Shown piece after piece: positions 15,221 to 21,783 of a stretch of 28,822 bases of DNA (position 1 is the stretch's first letter; every line of letters begins with the position of its first letter). The translations under genes and the position numbers were made by a program. The DNA is from JBFWML01 sp050251635 (GTDB lineage Bacteria > Campylobacterota > Campylobacteria > Campylobacterales > SZUA-545), in contig JBFWML010000028.1 in NCBI GenBank assembly GCA_050251635.1, forward strand, positions 1 through 28,822. The letters are read 5' to 3'. Below the pieces are notes generated by a model. The model searched no databases. It was not told where the DNA came from and saw nothing but the letters and a program-made list of their open reading frames with translations.

Positions 15221-15678
15221 TCGTCATCCTTCAGATCGCCATCGCCGCAGCGGGTTTTGCAAAACTCCTGAATTTTGGCAAGCGCCCCAAAAATTCCCTC
15301 CCGCTCTTCGGGGGTCAGCAGGGACTGCATATCTTCGGTCATTTTGCCCGCAACGGGCAGCCCTGCTTGCAAAACCGCCTTACCCTCGGTGGTCATTTTG
15401 ATGCTTTGGGTGCGCCGATCGTCGCGGTTCCACTCTTTGGTGATAAGCCCTTTTTTGACCAGCGCGTCCATCATGCGGGTGATGGTGGTTTTGTTTTTGC
15501 AGATGGCCAGCGCGATTTCGCTCTGGGTCATGCCGGGATTCTGGTCGATAAAGAAGAGAATTCCAAACTGCTCGGGTGCGATTCCTAAATGGTGGATTCG
15601 TTTGGCAAACTCGTGACGGATCATCAGCGCCGTGAGATTGACCTGATAGCCTAAGGCATTCTTTGAACTGTACTCCAC
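15217..15678 (-). CDS. MarR-family transcriptional regulator of the efflux operon
   Basis: This winged-helix dimer of about 153 residues has the MarR core FGILFFIDQNPGMTQSEIALAICKNKTTITRMMDALVKKGLITKEWNRDDRR, which includes the recognition helix and the wing with the conserved DDRR. An earlier GTG at 15684 exists, but AAGGAG (15684-15689) would then touch the start; GTG 15678 lies five bases beyond it and is preferred. As the first gene of the operon it probably represses itself and the pump until a ligand binds. An inverted repeat, TTAAT-n7-ATTAA, lies just upstream. Three Cys residues near the ends are not in a known sensing motif. Confidence 0.92.
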   Translation of the reverse strand: MEYSSKNALGYQVNLTALMIRHEFAKRIHHLGIAPEQFGILFFIDQNPGMTQSEIALAICKNKTTITRMMDALVKKGLITKEWNRDDRRTQSIKMTTEGKAVLQAGLPVAGKMTEDMQSLLTPEEREGIFGALAKIQEFCKTRCGDGDLKDDE

Positions 15679-15687
15679 CCGCACTCC

Positions 15688-15704
15688 TTAATTTCGTCTA
15701 TTAA
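15688..15704. promoter_or_regulatory. Candidate MarR operator
   Basis: TTAAT (15688-15692) and ATTAA (15700-15704) are exact inverted repeats seven bases apart. They lie between the likely transcription start and the marR ribosome site, a common place for MarR autoregulation. Confidence 0.4.
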
Positions 15705-15718
15705 CTTCTTGGGATGCA

Positions 15719-15724
15719 ATTGTA
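15719..15724 (-). promoter_or_regulatory. Probable -10 box of the marR-efflux operon
   Basis: TACAAT on the minus strand sits about 40 bases upstream of the marR start. It is flanked by two direct ATGCAA copies on the plus strand (15714-15719 and 15729-15734), which might bind an extra regulator. No -35 consensus is present. Confidence 0.4.
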
Positions 15725-15794
15725 GATTATGCAACTTTTAGCGGCCGATTATTCCGGCTCAGCGTGAAGGGAGTGTGGAGGCAAGAAAGGAAAA

Positions 15795-15812
15795 CCGGGG
15801 CATTTGCCCCGG
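15795..15812 (-). terminator. Strong rho-independent terminator of acnB
   Basis: CCGGGGC and GCCCCGG form a 7-bp GC-rich stem around ATTT, five bases past the acnB stop. It is flanked by AAAA on the left and GTTTTT on the right, so it can terminate in both directions; on the minus strand the T-run is TTTTCC. Confidence 0.85.
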
Positions 15813-15817
15813 CGTTT

Positions 15818-18370
15818 TTAGCGGCGATCGGCCAGTTTATACTGGGGAATCTCGTGGAAGTTGAGGTAGCGGTACACATTCAGCTCTTTGCCCGCGATCT
15901 TGGTGGTAGCGATCTGGCGGTACTCATCGGCGGTGGGAATCTTGCCCAGCAGCGCAACCACGGCGGCCAGCTCGGCGCTGCCTAGGTAAACCTTGGTCTC
16001 TTTACCCATGCGGTTGTCGAAGTTGCGGGTGCTGGTGCTGAACACCGTCGCGCCCTTGGCGGTTTGGGCCTGGTTGCCCATGCACAGAGAGCAGCCGGGC
16101 ATTTCGGTGCGTGCGCCCGCGCCGCCAAACAGGCTGTAATAGCCCTCTTCGGTCAGCTGTTTTTCGTCCATCTTGGTCGGCGGCACAATCCAGAGTTTCA
16201 CCGGCACCTGACCTTCGCCTTTAAGCACTTCGCCCAAGGCGCGGTAGTGGCCGATGTTGGTCATGCAGCTTCCCACGAACACTTCGTCCACCTTTTTGGG
16301 GCGGCTGCCGTCGGCCAGCACTTCGCTCAAAGTCGCCACGTCGTCCGGGTCGTTGGGGCAGGCGACGATCGGCTCTTTGATTTCGTTCAGGTCGATCTCG
16401 ATCACCTCGGCGTATTTGGCGTTGGCGTCGGGTTCGAGCAGGACGGGGTTTTTGAGCCACTCTTTCATCTTGTCCGCGCGGCGCTGGAGCGTGCGCGCAT
16501 CTTCGTAACCCGCTTCGATCATCGCTTCAAGCAGTTTGACGTTGCTCTGAATGTACTCGATCACCGGCTCTTTGTTCAGGCGCACGGTGCAGGCGGCGGC
16601 GCTGCGTTCGGCCGAAGCGTCGGAAAGCTCGAACGCCTGTTCGACTTTGAGATCGGGCAGACCTTCGATTTCGAGAATCCGGCCGTTAAAGACGTTTTTC
16701 TTGCCCTTTTTCTCAACGGTGAGCAACCCTTTTTTGATCGCCACGTAGGGGATAGCGTTGACCAGATCGCGCAGGGTAATGCCCGGCTGCATCTTGCCCT
16801 TAAAGCGCACCAGCACGCTTTCGGGCATGGAGAGCGGCATAAAGCCGGTCACGCCCGCAAAGGCCACCAGACCGGAACCCGCGGGGAAGCTGACGCCGAT
16901 GGGGAAGCGGGTGTGGCTATCGCCGCCGGTGCCGACGGTGTCGGGCAGTACCATGCGGTTAAGCCAGCTGTGAATGACGCCGTCACCCGGGCGCAGGCTC
17001 ACGCCGCCGCGGCTGGTGATAAAGGGCGGCAGGGTGTGGTGCAGTTTGATGTCGTCGGGTTTGGGGTAGGCCGCGGTGTGGCAGAAGCTCTGCATCACGA
17101 AATCCGCGCTAAAGCCCAGCGCCGAAAGCTCTTTGATTTCATCCCGGGTCATGGCGCCGGTGGTGTCCTGACTGCCGACGGTCAAGGTTTGCGGCTCGAC
17201 GTACATACCGGGGCGAACGCCTTTAACGCCGCAGGCTTTACCGACCATCTTCTGCGCCAGCGTGTAGCCGCTGCCGTCGTCTTCGGGCTGCTCGGGTTTA
17301 ACGAAAATGCTTTCCGGCTCCATACCCAGCGCTTCGCGGGCGCGGTTGGTTAGCCCCCGGCCGATAATCAGGTTCACGCGGCCGCCCGCCTGAACTTCTT
17401 GTGCCAGCGTGTTGGGTTCGAGTTTAAAGGTGCCGATGATCTGGCCGTTTTTCTCGACTTTGCCCTGATAGGGATACACGTCGATGACGTCGCCGCTCTC
17501 CATTTGGGTCACGTCGCACTGGATCGGCAAGGAGCCGGAATCTTCGCAGGTGGCGAAGAAAATGGGGGCGATCACACCGCCGATCACCACACCGCCGGTG
17601 CGTTTGTTAGGTACGCCGGGGATGTCGTCGCCCATGTGCCACTGCACGCTGTTAACGCCGGATTTGCGCGAGCTTCCGGTGCCGACTACATCGCCCACAT
17701 AAGCCACCGCGTGGCCTTTGGCTTTCAGATCGGCGATCGTCTTAAGCCCGCCGGGCATTTTGGCGGTCAGCATCGAGAGCGCGTGGCGGGGGATATCGCT
17801 GCGGGTAAACGCTTCGCTGGCCGGAGAGAGATCGTCGGTGTTGGTTTCGCCGGGGACTTTAAAGACCGTCAGGGTCATCTTTTCGGGTACGGCGGGCTTG
17901 GAGGTAAACCACTCGGCGTTGGCCCAGCTTTCCATGACCGCTTTAGCGTGTTTGTTGGAGCTTGCCATCTGCGCGACATCGTTGAAGTAGTCGTACACGA
18001 GCAGGGTGTGCTTGAGCGCTTCGGCGGCGGCTTCGGCCACCTCTGCGATGCTGAGGGCGTCGATCAGGGGTTTGACGTTGTAGCCGCCCATCATCTGACC
18101 CAGAGCTTTGATTGCTTCGATTTTACTCACGGCACAGGAAACCTTGCCCTGAACGACGTCGTTGAGAAACGCCGCCTTGACATAGGCCGCGTCGTCCACG
18201 CCGGGGTTGACGCGATCGAAAAGCAGGGTTTTAAGCGCGTTCATATCGCCTTTGCCCGCTTTGATCAGCTCGATCACCTCGGCCACTTGCGCTTTATCCA
18301 GCGGCAGGGGCGGGATGCCTTGGGCGTTACGTTCTTTCACATGGGCTTCGTATTTTTCCATCATAGACAT
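15818..18370 (-). CDS. acnB: Aconitate hydratase B
   Basis: AcnB isomerises citrate to isocitrate (and 2-methylisocitrate chemistry in some bacteria) with a 4Fe-4S cluster, in the oxidative or reductive TCA cycle. The 850-residue length and domain order, with the HEAT-like and swivel domains first, are typical of AcnB. Cluster ligands are visible as the Cys in VGSCMTNIGHYRALGE and the two in PGCSLCMGNQAQ. The frame can start at 18382, but ATG 18370 has GGAG six bases upstream and gives MSMMEKYEAHVKERN, the family N-terminus. It is transcribed alone, with a TATAAT box at 18456-18461 and a strong terminator. Its upstream region holds a striking set of GTTAC half-sites. Confidence 0.97.
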   Translation of the reverse strand: MSMMEKYEAHVKERNAQGIPPLPLDKAQVAEVIELIKAGKGDMNALKTLLFDRVNPGVDDAAYVKAAFLNDVVQGKVSCAVSKIEAIKALGQMMGGYNVKPLIDALSIAEVAEAAAEALKHTLLVYDYFNDVAQMASSNKHAKAVMESWANAEWFTSKPAVPEKMTLTVFKVPGETNTDDLSPASEAFTRSDIPRHALSMLTAKMPGGLKTIADLKAKGHAVAYVGDVVGTGSSRKSGVNSVQWHMGDDIPGVPNKRTGGVVIGGVIAPIFFATCEDSGSLPIQCDVTQMESGDVIDVYPYQGKVEKNGQIIGTFKLEPNTLAQEVQAGGRVNLIIGRGLTNRAREALGMEPESIFVKPEQPEDDGSGYTLAQKMVGKACGVKGVRPGMYVEPQTLTVGSQDTTGAMTRDEIKELSALGFSADFVMQSFCHTAAYPKPDDIKLHHTLPPFITSRGGVSLRPGDGVIHSWLNRMVLPDTVGTGGDSHTRFPIGVSFPAGSGLVAFAGVTGFMPLSMPESVLVRFKGKMQPGITLRDLVNAIPYVAIKKGLLTVEKKGKKNVFNGRILEIEGLPDLKVEQAFELSDASAERSAAACTVRLNKEPVIEYIQSNVKLLEAMIEAGYEDARTLQRRADKMKEWLKNPVLLEPDANAKYAEVIEIDLNEIKEPIVACPNDPDDVATLSEVLADGSRPKKVDEVFVGSCMTNIGHYRALGEVLKGEGQVPVKLWIVPPTKMDEKQLTEEGYYSLFGGAGARTEMPGCSLCMGNQAQTAKGATVFSTSTRNFDNRMGKETKVYLGSAELAAVVALLGKIPTADEYRQIATTKIAGKELNVYRYLNFHEIPQYKLADRR

Positions 18371-18409
18371 CGTCTGCTCCATCGATTGGGATATTGAGAT
18401 GGGGAAAGT

Positions 18410-18490
18410 GTAACGTAATGGAGGGGTGTTTGGGTTCTATGTGTTACAAAAAGTAATTATATTAAACAGGATATAGTTACATTTAGTAAC
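18410..18490. promoter_or_regulatory. Phased GTTAC/GTAAC half-sites around the acnB promoter
   Basis: Four five-base half-sites occur: GTAAC 18410-18414, GTTAC 18443-18447, GTTAC 18476-18480 and GTAAC 18486-18490. The last two form a perfect dyad, GTTAC-ATTTA-GTAAC. Centres are 33, 33 and 10 bases apart, which places them on about the same helix face. They probably bind a dimeric regulator; its identity is unknown. Confidence 0.45.
18456..18461 (-). promoter_or_regulatory. -10 box of acnB
   Basis: A perfect TATAAT on the minus strand lies in an AT-rich tract and gives a leader of about 80 bases before the acnB start. No -35 consensus is seen; the GTTAC dyad lies at about -34. Confidence 0.6.
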
Positions 18491-18501
18491 ATATTGAAGC
18501 A

Positions 18502-18516
18502 CCCCCGAAGAGGGGG
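18502..18516 (-). terminator. Hairpin after the HU-LysM gene
   Basis: CCCCC and GGGGG pair around GAAGA just past the stop at 18522. On the minus strand it is followed by TGCTTCAATATG, without a proper T-run, so it may be a weak terminator or an RNA end-protecting hairpin. Confidence 0.45.
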
Positions 18517-18521
18517 CGGCT

Positions 18522-19496
18522 TTAACGGGTGAAGCTTTCGAGAAGCTGCCGATCGTGGGCGTCGATCTGCTCGTAATCGGCCCAATTTTGAAGCAGACCG
18601 TACTTTTGACGGGCGGTATAGAGCAGCCACACCGCCCGCTCGTTCTTGCCGACGCGCTTGTAGGCTTCGTAGGCATCCAAGAAGCGGTCCTCTAGCTGGA
18701 GCTGTTCCTGGGGGTTGCCCAGATCGGGTTTGAGGCCGATGCGCAGCGTCATACCGGGGAAGATGCGGTCGGGGTCGCTGATGTTTGCGCGGTTGTCGCC
18801 GTAGATGGCGGGCCATAGGGTTGCGTCGCTCCAGCGGTTCCAAGCAATACCCCAAAGGGTTTCGTTGGGCCGTACGACATGGCTGCCGCCTTGGGGGGCT
18901 TGGGCCTGTACGGTTTGGGTTGCGGCAACGACCGGAGCGGGCGTGGCGGGTACAGCGGGCGTTTCGGCCGGACGTTCGGGTTTGGGCTCGGGTGCCGGGG
19001 CAGCCTGAACGGGCGGGACGGCTTGGACGGTAACGGGGGCGGCGGGCGCTTGCACGGGTTCGGGTTTACTCGAAAGCCACCACCACGCCAGCAAAATGAC
19101 CAGCAGCGCACCCAGTCCCGCGATAATCCACATCAGATAGCGGCTTTCGGCCTCCTCCTCTTCGTAGATGCGGCTTTCGATCAGACGCGGCGCGAGGTGC
19201 GCATAGTTGGCGTTGACGTTCTCGGCCATCAGTTTGGAGGGGGAAAAGTGGACATTGTGGTGGGGCGGGATGGCGAGGGCATTGCCCGTTTGGGGGTTGC
19301 GTCCGTCGCGGGCTTTGATGTAAACCGTTTTAAAGGTGCCAAAATCCCGAAGCTGTACCGTCTCCTTGCGGGCCATCTGCTCTGAAAGCGTCTCAAAGAG
19401 CGTTTCGAGATAGTCGCGGGCGGTATCCTCGTCAAAGCCGGCCTCGAGGGCCACTTCGGCGGCGAGCTGCTCAAGCGTGACTTGATTTTCCTGCAT
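18522..19496 (-). CDS. HU-domain, transmembrane and LysM fusion protein
   Basis: This 324-residue protein has an unusual architecture. Residues 1-97 form an HU/IHF-like DNA-binding domain with the core LRDFGTFKTVYIKARDGRNPQTG; RNPQTG (66-71) is the intact DNA-intercalating tip. A Glu-rich linker (111-118) leads to one membrane helix (about 121-140). A long Pro/Ala/Glu/Val linker follows (144-204). A LysM domain (about 206-254, HVVRPNETLWGIAWNRW to PGMTLRI) should bind peptidoglycan, and a helical C-terminus closes the protein. If inserted N-in, the HU part is cytoplasmic and LysM periplasmic. It begins one base after a small HU-like gene, so the two are probably co-transcribed. Function is unknown; tethering DNA to the envelope is an inference. 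An alternative is that the HU-like domain has been reused for protein contacts. Confidence 0.85.
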   Translation of the reverse strand: MQENQVTLEQLAAEVALEAGFDEDTARDYLETLFETLSEQMARKETVQLRDFGTFKTVYIKARDGRNPQTGNALAIPPHHNVHFSPSKLMAENVNANYAHLAPRLIESRIYEEEEAESRYLMWIIAGLGALLVILLAWWWLSSKPEPVQAPAAPVTVQAVPPVQAAPAPEPKPERPAETPAVPATPAPVVAATQTVQAQAPQGGSHVVRPNETLWGIAWNRWSDATLWPAIYGDNRANISDPDRIFPGMTLRIGLKPDLGNPQEQLQLEDRFLDAYEAYKRVGKNERAVWLLYTARQKYGLLQNWADYEQIDAHDRQLLESFTR

Positions 19497-19497
19497 T

Positions 19498-19779
19498 CTA
19501 GAGCCTCCCGTTGACGCGGTCGCTTAGCGCTTTGGCGGCTTTGAAGGTGACGACGATTTTATCCGGCGACTCCATGAGCGCTCCGGCGAAGGGGTTAAAA
19601 AAACGGCGTTTTTTGCGCAGCGCCGTGGAAAAGGTGCCGAAATTGCGGATGGTGACGCTTTCGCCCCGCATCAGCCGGGAAAAAACCGCTTGCAGCGATG
19701 CGTCGAGCAGTACTTTAGCTTCGGTGGGTTTGAGGCCGCTGCGTTCGGCCGTTGCCGAAACGAGTTCCTGTTTGTTCAT
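19498..19779 (-). CDS. Small HU-family DNA-binding protein with an altered arm
   Basis: This 93-residue protein has the HU/IHF fold: MNKQELVSATAERSGLKPTEAK, then VTIRNFGTFSTALRKKRRF, ending FKAAKALSDRVN. The usual RNPxTG tip of the DNA-binding arm is changed to FNPFAG (61-66); the intercalating Pro63 stays but Arg and Thr are lost, and a basic cluster RKKRR (55-59) precedes it. It could form homodimers or a heterodimer with the membrane-bound HU domain encoded next. The start has AAGGG upstream, and a consensus promoter lies at 19823-19851. This could be a divergent housekeeping HU or a specialised partner. Confidence 0.85.
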   Translation of the reverse strand: MNKQELVSATAERSGLKPTEAKVLLDASLQAVFSRLMRGESVTIRNFGTFSTALRKKRRFFNPFAGALMESPDKIVVTFKAAKALSDRVNGRL

Positions 19780-19822
19780 GCTATCCCTTGAAAAGTGGGT
19801 GCTCCCTGCCGAGGAAAGGAAG

Positions 19823-19851
19823 ATTTAAGCTTTTTTCGGGGGTTTTGTCAA
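19823..19851 (-). promoter_or_regulatory. Sigma-70 promoter of the HU/HU-LysM operon
   Basis: On the minus strand a perfect TTGACA (19846-19851), a 17-base spacer and TTAAAT (19823-19828) precede the HU gene, leaving a leader of about 37 bases. The -35 box directly abuts the stop codon of the upstream PP-loop gene. Confidence 0.7.
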
Positions 19852-19852
19852 G

Positions 19853-20845
19853 TCAGATCAGCAGGCCGCTAAAGGCTTTTTTGTCCTCGAAGGGCTGTGC
19901 GGTGACGTTTTGATGGCCGACATGCAGAGTGTAGTGTTGGCCGCTTTGGGTGCGCGAATAGCTTAAAATAATCCGAACCGCCAGCTCCCGATCGGCTTCA
20001 TTCGCGCTTTTTTCCAGCAGCGAGGCGGGACCGAAGAGCTCTTCGGGCATATTGATCAGGTCAAATCGTTCGGGGTTTAGGGCGATGAGCCTGTCGTTTT
20101 CGGCTTCGTTGCGGCCGACGATCAACTTGGCGCCGCCGGGCAGGCGCAGATGGCGGCCCAAACGGAAGAGTTTAATCTCCGAAGGCAGGGGCAGGGCGTG
20201 TTTGGCCTGCTCCTCGATGCGGGCGGAAAAGCCGGGATCGGTATACAAACAACCGCCCGCAGGGCTTTCGTAGTCGCTAAAGCCGTACTGCGCGGCCAGC
20301 TCGATCTGACGTTTGCGCCCGCGGCCGCTTAAGTCCAGCAGTTTTTCGCGGTCGATCAGCCCGTCGATCTCCGCCTGGGTGGGGGGCAGCAATTTGGCCG
20401 ACAGGGGGCGCACGATTTTTTCGCGCACGCCGGAGTGTTTGGCCACCGAATCAAGCGCCTGACGGTTCTGACTAAAGGGGCGCTCCCCGAGCACCTCGCC
20501 GCTGATGAGAAAATCCGCGCCGAGCGATTCGCGGAACTTTTCGGCGTGCCGGAACATGTTGGCGTGGCAGTCGATGCAGGGGTTGAAGGCGCTGCCGTAG
20601 CCGTATTTGGGGTTAAAAAGAATCTCACTGACGAACTGATCGGTGATATCGACAATCATCAGTTTCGCCCGGGCCATTGCGGCGGTTTTTTCCAGCCATG
20701 CGCGCTTTTCGTCGCTGACGCCAAAACCGATATCAAACCAAACGGCGGTGACCTCGACGCCCAAATCGGCCATCAAACGGCAGGCGATCATGCTATCGAG
20801 CCCGCCGCTAAAAAGAGCGACGGCTTTGACGGGGGGACGGGTCAA
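19853..20845 (-). CDS. PP-loop ATPase of the MnmA/ThiI-like tRNA-thiolation type
   Basis: This 330-residue cytoplasmic protein opens with the PP-loop signature ALFSGGLDSMIA (S13-S18 region), which binds ATP and adenylates a substrate. Further motifs are NPCIDCHANMF (Cys90 and Cys93) and ESPAGGCLYTDP (Cys199), the arrangement seen in predicted tRNA-thiolating relatives of MnmA that are often annotated vaguely. A sulfur-transfer role on tRNA is therefore likely but the base and partner are unknown. It begins with TTG 20845, supported by GAGGAG, nine bases after the FecR gene, so it belongs to that operon. Confidence 0.75.
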   Translation of the reverse strand: MTRPPVKAVALFSGGLDSMIACRLMADLGVEVTAVWFDIGFGVSDEKRAWLEKTAAMARAKLMIVDITDQFVSEILFNPKYGYGSAFNPCIDCHANMFRHAEKFRESLGADFLISGEVLGERPFSQNRQALDSVAKHSGVREKIVRPLSAKLLPPTQAEIDGLIDREKLLDLSGRGRKRQIELAAQYGFSDYESPAGGCLYTDPGFSARIEEQAKHALPLPSEIKLFRLGRHLRLPGGAKLIVGRNEAENDRLIALNPERFDLINMPEELFGPASLLEKSANEADRELAVRIILSYSRTQSGQHYTLHVGHQNVTAQPFEDKKAFSGLLI

Positions 20846-20854
20846 GAAAACTCC

Positions 20855-21772
20855 TCAGTAGTTGCGTTGCAGATCCCGGCGCAGATCGTCGGGATTGACC
20901 CGATCTTTGAGCCTTGGAATGCCCAAGTCCGACGGAGCCGGCGCGTCCAGCGGACGGATAATCAGCGGCTCTTCGGGGGGCAGATTCATGATTTCGCGGT
21001 ATTCGTTGATGACGGGTTGCCGATCGAGCACGACGCCGCCCTCATCGGCGGTTTGCTCAACAATCGCTTCGGCCTCTTCCTGTGTAGCCCGGCGGGCGGC
21101 AAAAGCCACAACGGCAATGGGCGCGGGCGCGGCCAGTTCGGGGACCTCCGGCGCGGCAACCGTTTCGGCAAAGGTGGCCGTGGCCACTTCGCCCGCCTCC
21201 AGCACGATGGTCTGCGTTTTGGGCGCGGCCGGCGGCAGGACGGGGAAACCCAGCTGGAAGGGCGGCTTGGCCCAGTCGAAGCGGTCGTAGTAGCTCGGGC
21301 GGGTTTTGAGGGGCGTGAGCGTGACCGACCCGTCGGTGCAGAGAATCGACTCTTCGCCGCTCTCAATAGCCACCACAAACTGCGTGCCGCGCACGCCGAT
21401 GGTGGCGGTGCGGGTTCTAACCTTGAACTGATCGGGGGCGATTTTGCCGATTTGGCCCGTAATGACGCGCAGGGCGCCCCGGCGGGATTCCAGCTGCAAG
21501 CTGGCCTGTTCGTTTTCGTTAACGAAGGCCTCGATGGCAAAGGTGGTGTTGGGGCCGACGGTGACCACGGTTTCGTCATGGAAGACGATGCGGGCGCGGC
21601 CGTCTTCGCGGCTGTCGATCACGTCTTGAACGGTCATCTCCATGCCCGCTTTGGAGAGCATCAGCATATTGGCGCGGCGGATATGCACCTCGCCCTCCAG
21701 GGAGACTAGACGGGCAACCCCTTCGGCCATGAGGCTGACGGCCAGCAGAAGCGCTAAAACAACCATTCGCAT
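20855..21772 (-). CDS. FecR-domain periplasmic protein
   Basis: This 305-residue exported protein has a signal peptide (MRMVVLALLLAVSLMA) and a FecR domain at about residues 24-155. Family features are VSLEGEVHIRR, DSREDGRARIVFHDETVVTVGPNT and RTRTATIGVRGTQFVV. An Ala/Pro/Glu-rich, probably disordered tail follows. Stand-alone FecR proteins without the cytoplasmic sigma-regulator segment are often paired with a TPR/beta-barrel gene, as here, 11 bases downstream of it. The pair may be involved in surface signalling or export, but no sigma factor or receptor is adjacent. Start 21772 is preceded by AAGGA at good spacing. Confidence 0.85.
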   Translation of the reverse strand: MRMVVLALLLAVSLMAEGVARLVSLEGEVHIRRANMLMLSKAGMEMTVQDVIDSREDGRARIVFHDETVVTVGPNTTFAIEAFVNENEQASLQLESRRGALRVITGQIGKIAPDQFKVRTRTATIGVRGTQFVVAIESGEESILCTDGSVTLTPLKTRPSYYDRFDWAKPPFQLGFPVLPPAAPKTQTIVLEAGEVATATFAETVAAPEVPELAAPAPIAVVAFAARRATQEEAEAIVEQTADEGGVVLDRQPVINEYREIMNLPPEEPLIIRPLDAPAPSDLGIPRLKDRVNPDDLRRDLQRNY

Positions 21773-21783
21773 CGCGGTTCCTT

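Noticed and set aside
16064..17353. 429-codon plus-strand frame inside acnB
   Set aside because: A long mirror frame caused by GC-rich codon use on the opposite strand; it is low-complexity and lies wholly within a clear AcnB.
20435..21709. 424-codon plus-strand frame across two genes
   Set aside because: Antisense to the PP-loop and FecR genes, both of which have clear motifs and ribosome sites.
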